Shown: positions 12,099-23,100 of the stretch, in pieces
Position numbering within the stretch: the stretch's first letter is position 1
How the letters are laid out: each line of letters starts with the position of its first letter
From: Adenophora triphylla var. japonica
Lineage: Eukaryota > Streptophyta > Magnoliopsida > Asterales > Campanulaceae
Direction of reading: 5' to 3'
Assembly (NCBI GenBank): GCA_022495995.1
Contig: JAFEMH010002460.1
Location: 248,001-312,000 of the forward strand
DNA length: 64,000 nucleotides
Notes under the pieces: model-generated
Seen by the model: only the letters and a program-made list of their open reading frames with translations
Told to the model about the DNA's origin: nothing
Database searches by the model: none
Position numbers and translations under genes: made by a program

Positions 12099-13007
12099 TT
12101 ACGTATTCTCTTCTCTAGGGACCTGTTCCAAAGAGAATGATAGAAATTTTGAAGCTAAAGCCTTAACATGTTGGAGATACAGAGTCATCTTGGAATGTTT
12201 CGCCATATAACTGCCATTAAAATGGTTAGCTAGCAATTGGGAGTCAACAAATACATTTATATGCGTAATATTTAAACTTAAAGTTGTAGTTAAACCCATG
12301 ATTAAAGTTTCATACTCAGCTTCATTATTTGTTGCGCTGAATTCACAAGATACAGCTTGAGGTATGATATCACCTTGAGGGGATTTCAGAACTATTCCCA
12401 AGCCAATTCCTTTGGAATTTGAAGCTCCATCTGTAAACAGTGTCCAAAATCTAGGAATTGTTTTACCTTCAAGTTGTTGTACTTCCAGTTCCACTTCGGG
12501 CTGCAAGCTTGGACTGAAATCTGCTACAAAGTCGGCTAGAGCCTGAGATTTGATGGCTGTTCTTGGCTCATACGAAATGTCATACGTGCTTAACTTGACC
12601 GACCACTTGGCCAATCTGCCTGACATCTCTGGGGTTCTTAACACATTTTTTATAGGATAGTTAGTTCTAACAGTTATAGAATGTGTTTCAAAATAGTGAC
12701 GCAGTTTTGTAGCAGCAGTAGTTAAGGCTAAAATTAATTTTTCAAGATGAGAGTACCTCGTTTCAGCATCTAATAAAGACTTACTTACATAGTAAACAGA
12801 ATGTTGTTCACCTTGGATTTCCTTCACCAATACTGCACTAACAGCATTTTCAGATACAGCTAAATATAAATAAAGGTGCTCACCATGTTCTGGTTTGGCA
12901 AGTAGAGGTGACGTCACCAAATATTCTTTAAGTTGTTTAAAAGCTGCCTCATGTTGGTCAGTCCATTGGAAGAGCTTATTCTTTCTTAATACTTCGTAGA
13001 ATAACAC
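12099..13007 (-). pseudogene. Tat1 RT connection and RNase H
   Basis: The N-terminal part (about residues 1-150) matches the RT thumb and connection (FKQLKEYLVTSPLLAKP, then DFVADF). The C-terminal part is RNase H with TDGASNSKG, NNEAEYE and VDSQLLANHF, so its Asp/Glu/Asp catalytic residues are present. The domain degrades the RNA strand after reverse transcription. It is separated from the RT fingers and palm by stops and frameshifts near 13010-13370. Confidence 0.88.
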
Positions 13008-13019
13008 ACTTATCGAGAT

Positions 13020-13970
13020 GATTTAGATATAAATCTATTCAAAAGCATTACTCTACTGTTAACCTTTGGACGTCTTTGATATTCTTGGGGGATTCCAAGT
13101 TGAGAATGGCTTTAATACGCTTGGGATGGCTTCAATTCCTCTCTTGGTTACCATATAGCCCAAGAATTTACACTCTAACACCAAAGTTGCACTTTGCCGG
13201 ATTGAGCTTCATGTTGAAAGCTTTCAAGATGTTGAATGCCTCGTGAGGTGTTCTACATGATCTTCAATATGCTTGGACTTTACTACCATATCATCTATAT
13301 AGACTTCCATCGTCTTGCCAAGTTGATCTTTGAACATCTTGTTCACCAGCCTCTGATAAGTTGCCCCTGCATTTTAAAGACCAAATGGCATAGAAATATA
13401 ACAAAATATACCTTCCGGAGTCATGAATGCCGTATCTTCTTGGTCCGAGGGCTCCATTTGAATTTGTTGGTACCCTGAAGACGCATCCATGAACGTCAAG
13501 ATATCGTGGCCAGCTGTCTCATCAACTAGAGAATCAATATGAGGAAGAGGGAATGGATCCTTCGGACATGCCTTGTTCAAGTCTGTGAAGTCCACGCATA
13601 CTCGCCACTTGCCGTTCCTCTTCTCTACCACCACAACATTGGCTAACCACCTTGGATATTGAACTTCTCTGATCATATTGGACTTCAAAAGCCTCTCAAC
13701 TTCGTCCTTTATGATCTGGTTCCTCTCCTGGGCAAACTTCCTTCTTTTCTGATGAACAGGACGGATAGTTGGATCAATGTTCAACTTGTGAGTAATGATG
13801 TCCTTGCTTATTCCTGTCATGTCCTCGTGCTTCCATGCAAAACAACATTTCTGACTTTTCAAGAACTCAATCAGCTCCTCCTCAATTTTAGATGGAAGGT
13901 CTATACCAACTTGTACTTGGGCCTCAGGATTTGACTCATCAACAGAAACATTCTTCGTCTCATGCTCCAC
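13020..13970 (-). pseudogene. Tat1 reverse transcriptase, fingers and palm
   Basis: The frame at 13374-13970 covers conserved RT blocks: WRVCVDFTDLNKACPKD, LPHIDSLVD, FMDASSGYQQI and the MPFGL block. A TAA stop interrupts immediately after FGL (13374-13376). Reading on to about 13240, a YIDDM catalytic motif is still visible before further frameshifts. Spacing and phrasing (TDLNKACPKDPFPLP) match Tat-type Ty3/gypsy RTs. Confidence 0.9.
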
Positions 13971-14006
13971 TGCTTCAAGAACATCCTGGGTCTTTTTCTT
14001 TAATTG

Positions 14007-14534
14007 CTATGCTTGACGAGGAATCGAACTTGCTTTCATATTAACCTTGTAACAATCTTTAGAAACTTGCTGATTCCCCTTCAACTTGGCTACACCCCAA
14101 GGTGTTGGAAATTTGACACACTGGTGATAAGTTGACGGCACGGCCTTCATGTTGTGGATCCAAGGTCTTCCCAAAATGACATTGTACGAGGAAGAGCATT
14201 CGATCACACAGAACCTTTCCATAGCATTCATACCCTCCAAATAGATAGGCAACTTGATTTCTTCGACTGTTTACTTTATTTCACCACTGAACCCTACCAG
14301 CACGGATGAATTCTTCACAACTTCAGATAAAGGAATGCCCATATCTTCAAGAGCATGAGTGAAGATTATGTTGACTGAGCTACCGCCATCAATCAGAATT
14401 CTCTTGACCACACAATTAGCAATCTGCACCTGAACAACTAGACCATCATGATGAGGGTCCAACGTGTTGTCCTTATCCTCATCCTCAAAGGAGATAACTT
14501 GACCATCTGTGAAGTCACGACGCCTTGAGGGCAA
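14007..14534 (-). pseudogene. Tat1 aspartic protease region
   Basis: Frames at 14271-14534 and 14007-14252 encode VQIANCVVKRILIDGGSSVNIIF, the region around the catalytic Asp of Tat-type retropepsins (IDGGSS where many have VDxGSS). YNVILGRPWIH in the second frame is the conserved block near the end of the domain. A stop at about 14271 separates the two parts. The enzyme would normally process Gag-Pol. Confidence 0.8.
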
Positions 14535-14626
14535 CTCTGACTGATCCTCCTTAGAACTCTTGGCATGACGCTTAGCTGCAGAGTAAGTTGTTCCACAAAT
14601 ATGGGATCCACCTGAAATAACATTTA

Positions 14627-16201
14627 CTACCTTGGTGGCTGGAGGTGGTGCAACTTTCTCGGAGTGCAGGTGCTCCCTGAATCAGGTTCTTTAGACTCAC
14701 TTCTGACCCTCTTCTTACCCAACAAATCCTTAAGAAGACCCTTGGATAATAAATGAGCAATCTCCTTCCTCAAGGCAAAATAATTCTCAGTGGTATGCCC
14801 AAAATCCTCATGAAATGCGCACCACTTGGACTTGTCTTTCCAAGTTGTTGGCTGATCATTCTTCTTGGGCCATCTTGCTTTATCTCCAAGATTTCCCATG
14901 GCGCAAAGGATTCCTGCAATGTCCACAGAAAAGCAGTATTCAGAAATTTTAGGATAATCATTATCATCCCCATCATCATCTAGAAAATGAACTTTAGAAG
15001 ATTCAGATTTAGCAGGGGGTTTGCCCCTGTTGGACTTATAGTGATGGGAATCCGATTTTCTGTCAGAAGGCTCAAATAGAGGAGTAGGGGTTCTTCCAGT
15101 TGACTTCCCCATTGCCAGGCTGTCATCCTCCAATCGATGAAAGCGCAAGGCTCGGTTCTGATTTCTTCAAGTTGTTTCGCAGTCATCACCAACTCATTAT
15201 AAAATAGAGAGCTCTTCTTCAAGCCAATACAGAATGCTTACGTAGCTGTGGACACATCAAGTTGGGTATAGTCACCTTTGCCTCCTTGTTAAACCTGTGC
15301 AAATATTCTTTAAGACTTTCGTTAGTACATTTGCCTGCACAATTCTATAAAGGTCACTAGTCAACTTGTCAAATGCCCTATTGCATGAAAATTGATTGAT
15401 AAACATATTGACAAGTTGAGCATAAGAAGAAATAGAGTTTAGAGGAAGTCCTATTGGCCATTTTAATTTGGTCCCGACAAAGTTGAGCCAAAACCCCTGC
15501 AAAACATGCTTCTCTAAAAATAGGGGGATACTTATAATATCCATTGACTCCTGATACAGCAACACATGCTCTGCTGGATCGGTGCTTCCATCATATTTCT
15601 TCATATGAGGGACTGAAAATTTCTTTGGGATTTCCACACTAGATATTGCTGGCACAAAACGAGATTCATTATAGCAAGTTGGAGAAACTTGGTGGTATGG
15701 CACATTGACTCCAGGTATGCTCCGAAGCAAATCCTTTATAGTCTGCATTTCCTTAACAAGTTGACTCTCTGCGAAAAGAGAATTGTTATTAAACTGAGAT
15801 GCAGAAGTATCAAAAGCATTAAAGAAACTCCCTGTTTGCCCCATTGAGGGTGTAACATAGGTGTAGCAAGATGACAACATAGGTTGACTAGCTGGAAGGC
15901 TAAATCTTGGTTGCTCAATTGGAATGGACGTCACGATTGTACTTTCTGCTGGCAAAGTATTGGACATAGGGATATCTCCGAAATGGCTTGGTCCTGTACC
16001 TGCACCAAACAAAGATCTGGAAAGTAAAGGTGAAAATGGAGTAGATACTTGAGTATCAACTTGCTTCCATTTACGCAGGCTATCAATGGCATTGAATATC
16101 ATGGCGTTCGTATGCTCCTGACCATCCAACCGATCATTCACTTTCTTCAACATATCGGCCATGTTGGATAATATCTCCAAATTGACAGCTTCCGCATTCA
16201 A
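14627..16201 (-). pseudogene. Tat1 Gag
   Basis: The main frame (15272-16201) starts MNAEAVNLEIL and includes VPHMKKYDGSTDPAEHVLLY, the usual retrotransposon gag block. The C-terminal part continues in 14627-15148 with CAFHEDFGHTTENYFALRKEI, typical of the Tat Gag tail. Frameshifts near 15150-15340 separate them. The protein would form the cytoplasmic particle. Confidence 0.82.
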
Positions 16202-16299
16202 AGATGGATTGCCTTGGTGCCGGAAACAGGAAGCGGCCGACTCCTCTCACCTTGACTGCCGGACGGCAGGTTGGCCATTTCTACGCAAATAATCAAAGT

Positions 16300-16317
16300 T
16301 TCCCACAGACGGCGCCA
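16300..16317 (-). promoter_or_regulatory. Tat1 primer-binding site
   Basis: On the minus strand, TGGCGCCGTCTGTGGGAA begins three bases after the 5' LTR ends. TGGCGCCG at this spot is a common plant Ty3/gypsy primer-binding site. I did not assign the tRNA. Confidence 0.8.
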
Positions 16318-16320
16318 AAT

Positions 16321-16910
16321 TGTTTTGGTCAAATTTCAACAAGTGTTTCAAGTGACAAGAAAAATGACTAAAGTGATATGAATCAAGGTACAATGATTAT
16401 CAAGTTGAATAGAAATGGACACAAGTTGTTTGTTGACTAGGGAAAGCCCTTGAACAACTTGTTCGCCGGCATAAAATCCCGGGAGGTTTTGGTACCTTCC
16501 TTGACCAAAAGTTTACTAAAGATTGAGAGAATTACAGAGCTATGAGCGTATAGAAGGGAGCTTGAGCTAGTGAAAGACGTGTGTGCAAAATATAGTGTTC
16601 TATCCCTTTTATACCTCAAATAACGGCTAATTTTACAAAGAAAATAATGGGCCTAAAATCTCGGGAGACAGGTTGATCCGGTTGAGATATCTTCGCCATT
16701 TTGTTGATGGAGGGGATAACGATGCATTCTTTGGAGAAACGTCTTTGAATTGGTCTTCGATTGCTTTTGCCACGTTCCCTGAAAAATAGGATTAACGTAA
16801 CAACGGTTCAACCTGCAGTAGATCAAGATGTAATAGAGCAACTCAAGTTGTTAGTACCAAGTTGTTATATGCAAGTTGAAACATGTTGACTGAAAATGTA
16901 GGGCCCAACA
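16321..16910 (-). repeat. Tat1 5' LTR
   Basis: 590 bp, the same length as 7045-7634. On the minus strand it starts TGTTGGGCCC and ends GACCAAAACA, directly before the primer-binding site, which makes it the 5' LTR. Confidence 0.92.
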
Positions 16911-17303
16911 TAGATGAAGGGGGAGAGGAGGGTTTCAAAATGGGGAGCAGATGAATGAAGAGAGATGGGAGAGAGAAAGGTTTGAAAAGTTAGATGCATA
17001 ATTACAATATTAGTGTTAATTGGGTGTGTTATTTGATAAATAAGGGTAAATATGTCATTTTTAGTACTTAGTTAAGTGAGTTAAGAATATGTTTGGTTAC
17101 GGGGCAATTTGAAAATTTTGATAGTAATATTTGTTAAGTTACTAACGCCCTTTAACGCTCATTTAAATTTTTAACGATTTTGATTAATTTTGTTAATAAA
17201 TCAATAGTACACATGTTACATTTGTTGTTTCGATAGTACGCATGTTAATATGAAATTCTGAGATAGTAAGGACGGTAGAAAAGTCGTTTACTCATTTTAA
17301 TAT

Positions 17304-18640
17304 TGAAAAAAAGATCCCAATATGTGAATCTTTGTGTCCGCAATAACTCGGGAATAGGTTTTACCGGAGACAACCGAAGCTCACAAAATGTAATTAAAGA
17401 ACATTGTTTTCCCTCTTTTAACTTACACCGAAACTCTGCCCTAAAAAAATATTATAATGTTGTATAAATTTATTTTCATGTTGTATTATCATGTTATATT
17501 ATTTTATAAACATACTGTATACATGATAATTGATAATGCTTCATAATACTGAATATAACATGTCATCAGGTGGCGATCGGTTTTCGGCGACCTTTCGATG
17601 ACCGGCGGTGGTGACAGGAAACAGTATTGATGATGTTGTATCATAATACAATATATTGTGTACGATATAATATACTCCTGAATAAGAACTTGTAGTACAT
17701 TTAATTTAATGAGAAAATTGGAAAGTGATTTGTCTAAAAATAATTTATGAATAAAATTCCCCATTTAAATAAGGACTGACACATTTAATTTTTTTTTTTG
17801 TCGAGATAAATCCAATCATTTTCACTCTTTTAGCTTAGACTATCCGCAATGGGTAAATGATATGGGGGATGAAACCCATTTCATTTAGTTGAAATGATGC
17901 AATGGGGGGTTGAAATGGGGTTGGATGAAATATTTCATCCAGCTGAAAAAAAAATTAAAAAAATTAAGACACGTGGCGGCTTCTAATTGGGTCAAGTTTG
18001 GCGCGTATGTCTCACGGCCATAGAAGGCGCGGCGTGAGGCGTTCATTTCCCCCCCCCCCCCCAAACCTTTTTTTTTTGTTTTTCATGAATCGGACACGTG
18101 ACATACTCTGATTGGTCCGTCAGATTTTCAAATTTTTTTATCCCAAATCTTTGAGCTGAATTATCACCTAGTAAATTAATTCTTTTTATTTTTTTTTCAC
18201 CAAAATTCATCATTTTTTTCCCTACAAATTGATATAAGTTTCATTTAATTTGGACAAAAAAAAAAAACACTCATTTCTCAATTATCCTTCTTCATTTTAG
18301 CCTTTATTTAAAAAAAATCATTATTTTTTTTCTATTAATTGATGCAATATTTTTTTTTAATTAAGTGTGAAATATTTTTTTAATTATAAATAATAATAAT
18401 AATTATTATTATTATTTTACTAATCATAAAAATAGAGAAGATAAATAAAATAAAAGTGGTAGGTATAGAATGATGAGTTGAAGGGAGTTGAAATTTAATT
18501 TAGCCATTATAGGGAGTTAAATGAAATGGATAGATGAAATATTAGGTGGATGAGAAAAAGTGTAAAAAGTGTTAGATGAAATGGGGAAGTGGGATGAAGC
18601 CTCTGTACATAGTTTTATGAAACTAACATAAAATGTAATA
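17304..18640. other. Intergenic; possible degraded MITE at 17850-18610
   Basis: No gene seen. 17850-18610 has features of an old non-autonomous DNA element: repeated TGAAATGGGG/GATGAAAT motifs near both sides, homopolymer runs, and GCAATGGG near one end. I could not define TIRs or a target duplication. C10-12 and A/T runs are frequent. Confidence 0.35.
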
Positions 18641-18761
18641 AAAAAAACATGGTCTTGCTACCAAAGGTAATTTTTCAATAGATAAGGACTTTTGTGTGAA
18701 AAAAAAAAAATCCCAGCATGCATCTAACTCTTTACCAATGTAATCAAAGAACATGGTCTTG

Positions 18762-19097
18762 TACCAACGGTCTCCTGGCCAAGTGGTATCATGGCCGGCT
18801 TCCCTACGGGGAGGTCGGGGATTCGATCCCCCTCTGGGGGGATCTTGTGGATTTAATTCTTCCATTGGGTTTCAGGAGCCTTGGAGTCCCCCGGTGCACA
18901 TCCGTGCAGTTAAGGAAGCGGCATTGCTGGGCTTGCAACCTCAGTGTGGGGAGTTCAACTGCCGCGTTGTAGGAGGGCTCCCTTGGGTGCCTCGGGCATA
19001 TACCGCGATTTACCTCCGCCAGCATACTGAGGGGCCGGTACCTGGTGGTCCAGGATTGATCCGGCGAAGCTGGGGAACCTGGGTAATCAAAAAAAAA
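18762..19097 (+). mobile_element. tRNA-derived SINE
   Basis: About 336 bp flanked by a perfect 16-bp target duplication, AAAGAACATGGTCTTG (18746-18761 and 19098-19113). Near the 5' end are an A-box-like TGGCCAAGTGG and a B-box-like GGGATTCGATCCCCC, the internal RNA polymerase III promoter. The 3' end is an A tract. SINEs have no protein and use LINE machinery. The long perfect target duplication indicates a fairly recent insertion. Confidence 0.93.
18777..18841 (+). promoter_or_regulatory. Pol III internal promoter of the SINE
   Basis: The A box (TGGCCAAGTGG, about 18776-18786) and B box (GGATTCGATCCCC, about 18819-18831) are spaced about 33 bp apart, as in tRNA genes. The head is not a working tRNA: no clover-leaf acceptor stem can be drawn. 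Confidence 0.7.
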
Positions 19098-19127
19098 AAA
19101 GAACATGGTCTTGCACGTATATTAAAA

Positions 19128-19345
19128 CTAGAATAAGCCCGTGTTCGAGGACACGTTATTTTATTTTTTTAATTAAGCCCGTGTCCGAGGACAGGTTGTT
19201 TTTTTTTTTTTATTAATTTTAAAAAAAAAAAATTTTAAGGGCAAAATGGGAAAGGGACAAAATAGTGAGGGCAAAATGAAAATTTCGACCATTGAAACTA
19301 TTCATTCAACTGTTAACCCATTCCCTCATTTATACTATAGATAGA
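19128..19345 (-). mobile_element. Possible mini-Helitron
   Basis: On the minus strand the right-hand side of the motif reads hairpin (GTGTCCTCGAACAC), a short spacer, then CTAG followed by T at 19127, the 3' end pattern of Helitrons. A candidate 5' end TCTATCTATAGTATAAA lies at 19345, but the flanking base is G rather than the expected A. At about 218 bp it is very short. Confidence 0.4.
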
Positions 19346-20105
19346 CGACTTCCTTACAAATAAACATTCATTTACGGACAACAGAATAGATTCTCTCTCT
19401 CTCTCTCTCTCGATGAACGTCAAAAAAAAACATCAAATCGTTAAAAGAATATCGAAAAAAGTTTCAAATTTGCTCTCGATCATGTGCAAATTTGAAATTT
19501 TTTTAGACGTTTACTTAGGGTCCGAAGGAAGGAGTACAAGATTTCTAAAAATTAAAAGCAAAAGAGTGTTTGAAGACATCATCAAACATGAAATCAACTC
19601 ATTCTAGAATATTAGAAAAGTTCTATAATTTTTTACATTACTTATCCTATTCTACATCAGAAAAAATGACACAAAAGGCATGGAGAGCCAAAACAACCCC
19701 TAACTTGGACTCCATTGCCAGAAGCATTAGCCTATATAAAAACATATTCCCAAAAAAAAAAAAAAGGAAAAAAAGAGTATCATACAATCCACCGTCCTCC
19801 GTGTCAACAAGTTTCCCAAGGTTAATAATGTACATTTCTTGTAAATGATATATAGATCCTACAGTAACTTCACCCCCCCCCCCCACAAACCCACCATTCC
19901 TAGAGTTAGAATATTCAAGCTGAGCTTCCTTCGTGAACACCTTGGGGTTCTTGTTTCTCTTTCTTGTAGTGTAATGAGTTAATTTACGATGACCAAATCA
20001 GTAATCGTCTAATTTATCAGTGTAATGAAGGTGAAATGGTGGATAGCTTTTTTTAGTGGGGGTTTCATAGCTACTGTTACAAACGGAACTAGTTTCTTAA
20101 ACTTA

Positions 20106-23100
20106 CTAGAACTCTTGGGAATCCAATTCTGGCTTTGATGGATACTCGAGACCTTGTAGGGCGGGCATCCTTCGTATATCTTCATCTGTGTATGCTGGAA
20201 GGAACCAGTATCGCTTGTCCGTGCCAAACACCTGAATATAAATACAAAGGATGGGTTAGCTAAAAGGGATCAATTATATATTCAGGGAATGGTGAAAAAA
20301 ATATATTTATAAGCTATTAATGATTTTCAAAGAAGGCAAAGCTATTGTCAAATAGATGTACTACCTCCATCCCAAAATCTTTTCAAATTTGCTCTTGATC
20401 TTGAGCAAATTTGAAAGCTTTTGGTCATTCATTTTGATTTTGAGACGGAGGGAGTATAATAAAGTCAAAGGTTGCACAAACATTTCAAATGCCAAGGTTC
20501 AACTTAAATTTGGCCGTCGAGTGGCATTATTTTTCAATGATGGTACATGAAGTCCAGTAGAGTTTAGTTGCACCAAGCAATCTTCCAATCCCTCTCGTTC
20601 AAAATAGATGTCGTTTTGGAGGTTTTTACATGTTTTAAGAAATGCAATTATTACTACAACTTTAGCAATAACTACCAAAAGTACCCTTATTAATTGTTTC
20701 TCTCTCATGCATTACTTCACTTAAAAAGAAAGTACAATCAATGCTATGACTTAAGGGTAAAATTGGGATTTAAAGGCTTTAAACCTAAAAACGACAAGTA
20801 TTTTGAACCAAAATTTACCTTCCAAAACAACATCTATTTTGAACCGGAGGGAGTACATTATAATGTGTTTGACAAGTCAAAAGGGAAGGACAACCATCTT
20901 CTTTCTTACAACATCGGACGACTTTATAAAACCATCTAGCGACGTTTCCCTTTTGCTTACAGCCTATTTATCCTAACTCAGCTATAACTTATTTTCATCA
21001 TTCAACTATTTTATCTGGTTTGTAAAGTGCTTACATTTCATTTACTAAAAATAATGCACGTCTATTTTCGTCATTCAACTAATTGCAATTAATTTTCTTA
21101 ACTAATGCCACATTTTCATCTTTTTAGTTTAAAAACAAAAGTTAAAAAAATCCTAACTAAACCAACACTGTTTGATCTGTTAGCAAACTTAATAGTCCAG
21201 TCACATTCCAACAGGGTTTGAATTGATCTGCTTGCAAGCTTAGTAAATCAGTCCCATTTGATCCCTTAAGATCCAATTACATTCTGTTCATTTGTGGTTT
21301 GCTAGTAACTAAATCAAGAAGAACCATCTACGAGGGTCCACTAATTTACAAGGGTCCACTGCCACATGGGCAGTATTGGTAAATCAAACACAAACAAAAA
21401 GAGCAAATTTGAAAAAAAATTAAAAAATTGGACATTCATTTTGGGACGGAGGGAGTATTAGTTAAGTCATTTTTCCTAATTTGTGTGCAGGGTGAACCCC
21501 AACACTTACCGGACTGAAATTTAGAGCAAAACTTTTTTACTCCTGTATCCAATTTTCTTCTTAGATAACCAACTATTAGAGCATCAAGTATCTAAATTTT
21601 CCACAATCAAGTGTCCTGCCTCTTAATTAATGTCACTATATCTGGATAAGCTCTTCTGAGAACTGCTCATTATTGGTATGATGAACTTTGGGCATTATTT
21701 TGTTAGAATGAAAGATGTCTGTTGATTGAGAAATAGTTTCATAAACAATCTCTTACCTGGTAAAAGTTCCTCTTGCGACCAAGGTCATAGCGCCATTTTG
21801 CGGTGGTCTTCTTCTCATATGCCTGAGCACAAGATAATATGCCAATCAACAACATTTACATCCACTATCTATTACTCTCTTCGTCCCAAAATGACTGCCC
21901 ATTTTTCATTTAAGAGACAATCTGAAAAATATGACTTTTAGTAGAAAAGATGCATGATTATCCTTGTTATTCACTTTCAAACTTTTACTTTTGCAAGTAT
22001 ATAATGAACTAAAAATCGGTAAAAAACCATTTAGGGACAGTTTTTTAGAATAAGGTCAGTCATTATGGGAAAAGATTTTCTTGAGAATAATCATTCATTT
22101 TGGGACGGAGGGAGTAAATATTTAAACAGGAGAATATCACCATGTAAGAGAAGATAAGAGGGATTGGGGGTGAAAGCAATACCTCAATCGTCGTTGTATT
22201 AGCAGCCACCAGTGATATGTGCATAATCAGAAACCCAAATACACTCAAAGCAAAAGCTAGATTCAAGACTATGAAACAAGCAAGAAAAGTAGCAGATTAA
22301 TAACACCAAGCAAAGGGAAAAGGAGCTGAAAAAAGGGTTTATTAGTTCTTACCAAATGCAAGAAAAGTAGTTGCTAGAGTGCTTGGTGATCCAGGAATCT
22401 CCCCATCACTGAAGAATGCTATAAAATGAGGTAATAAGGCTAAAGTAACAAGCGTTGTCTCAAGGAATGTGTAGAACTGCATTAAGCAATAAAAGTTTAA
22501 TCAAATTTCTTTGTTCAATGGATGAAAAACCCATGCATACAGATTCATGAATGCTAATCATATACTCCCTCTGTCCGGAATGATAGTCCCACTTTTTTAG
22601 TCATAATTTTATTGAACTCTGAAATTACAAATTTTAGAATTCCATTGGAATAGTTACTTTTTCCTAAATCTTTGCTCAGAGTTCAATAAAATTAATGACT
22701 AAAAAAATGGGACTATCATTCTGGGACAGAGGGAGTACTATGCGATAAACCTTGGGTCCGCAGAAGTCAAATAACATTGTATACATTATTCATTGTTGGA
22801 GCTTTGTGTCAAAGGTTATGCAGCACTCACACTATTTGTAGATCAGAACTTAATTGCCAAGCAACCCTAACATAGATTCATCACTCAGGACTCACACATG
22901 TCGGTTACAACGCATCACAGCTTCCCCTTCCAGTATATCAGGAAGTCTTTTTATTGCTCCTCACCTGATTAATATACAATGCGTGTGCAATACCCATCTC
23001 ATATATAGGGACTAAACCAAGCTTGTCAGATCGTCGTCTTGCTACCCATTTCCATCTTTACATTGATTTTTTCATTTATTGATCACCTTTCATGCAGATC

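Larger units (their letters stand above)
7045..16910 (-). mobile_element. Tat1: Ty3/gypsy retrotransposon (Tat-like), 9.9 kb
   Basis: Two 590-bp LTRs bound the element. The minus-strand 5' LTR is followed by a primer site, then gag, protease, RT, RNase H, integrase, a repeat cluster, an antisense gene, a G-rich polypurine tract and the 3' LTR. The minus-strand LTR starts with TG and ends with CA. Flanks are CAGAT (7040-7044) and TAGAT (16911-16915), a 5-bp target duplication with one mismatch. The LTRs differ only at scattered bases, so insertion is relatively recent, but internal stops and frameshifts make it defective. It sits inside the Mutator-like element. Confidence 0.92.
5885..17293. 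mobile_element. Mutator-like TIR element, split by a retrotransposon
   Basis: The left TIR (about 5885-6170) matches the reverse complement of 17015-17293 over about 280 bp, beginning GAATAAACGACTTTT versus GAGTAAACGACTTTT. The 10-mer ATTTTAATAT lies outside both ends (5875-5884 and 17294-17303), as expected for the 9-11 bp target duplications of Mutator-like elements. Without the 9.9 kb insertion at 7045-16910 it would be about 1.5 kb. No transposase is visible, so it is non-autonomous. The middle (6180-7044) holds GC-richer sequence of unknown origin. Confidence 0.85.

Noticed and set aside
18623..19136. Several frames of 80-127 codons over 18.6-19.1 kb
   Set aside because: They lie in a SINE, which is non-coding.
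19128..19345. Firm Helitron call
   Set aside because: Only the 3' end is convincing; the 5' flank base is wrong, so it was kept at low confidence.
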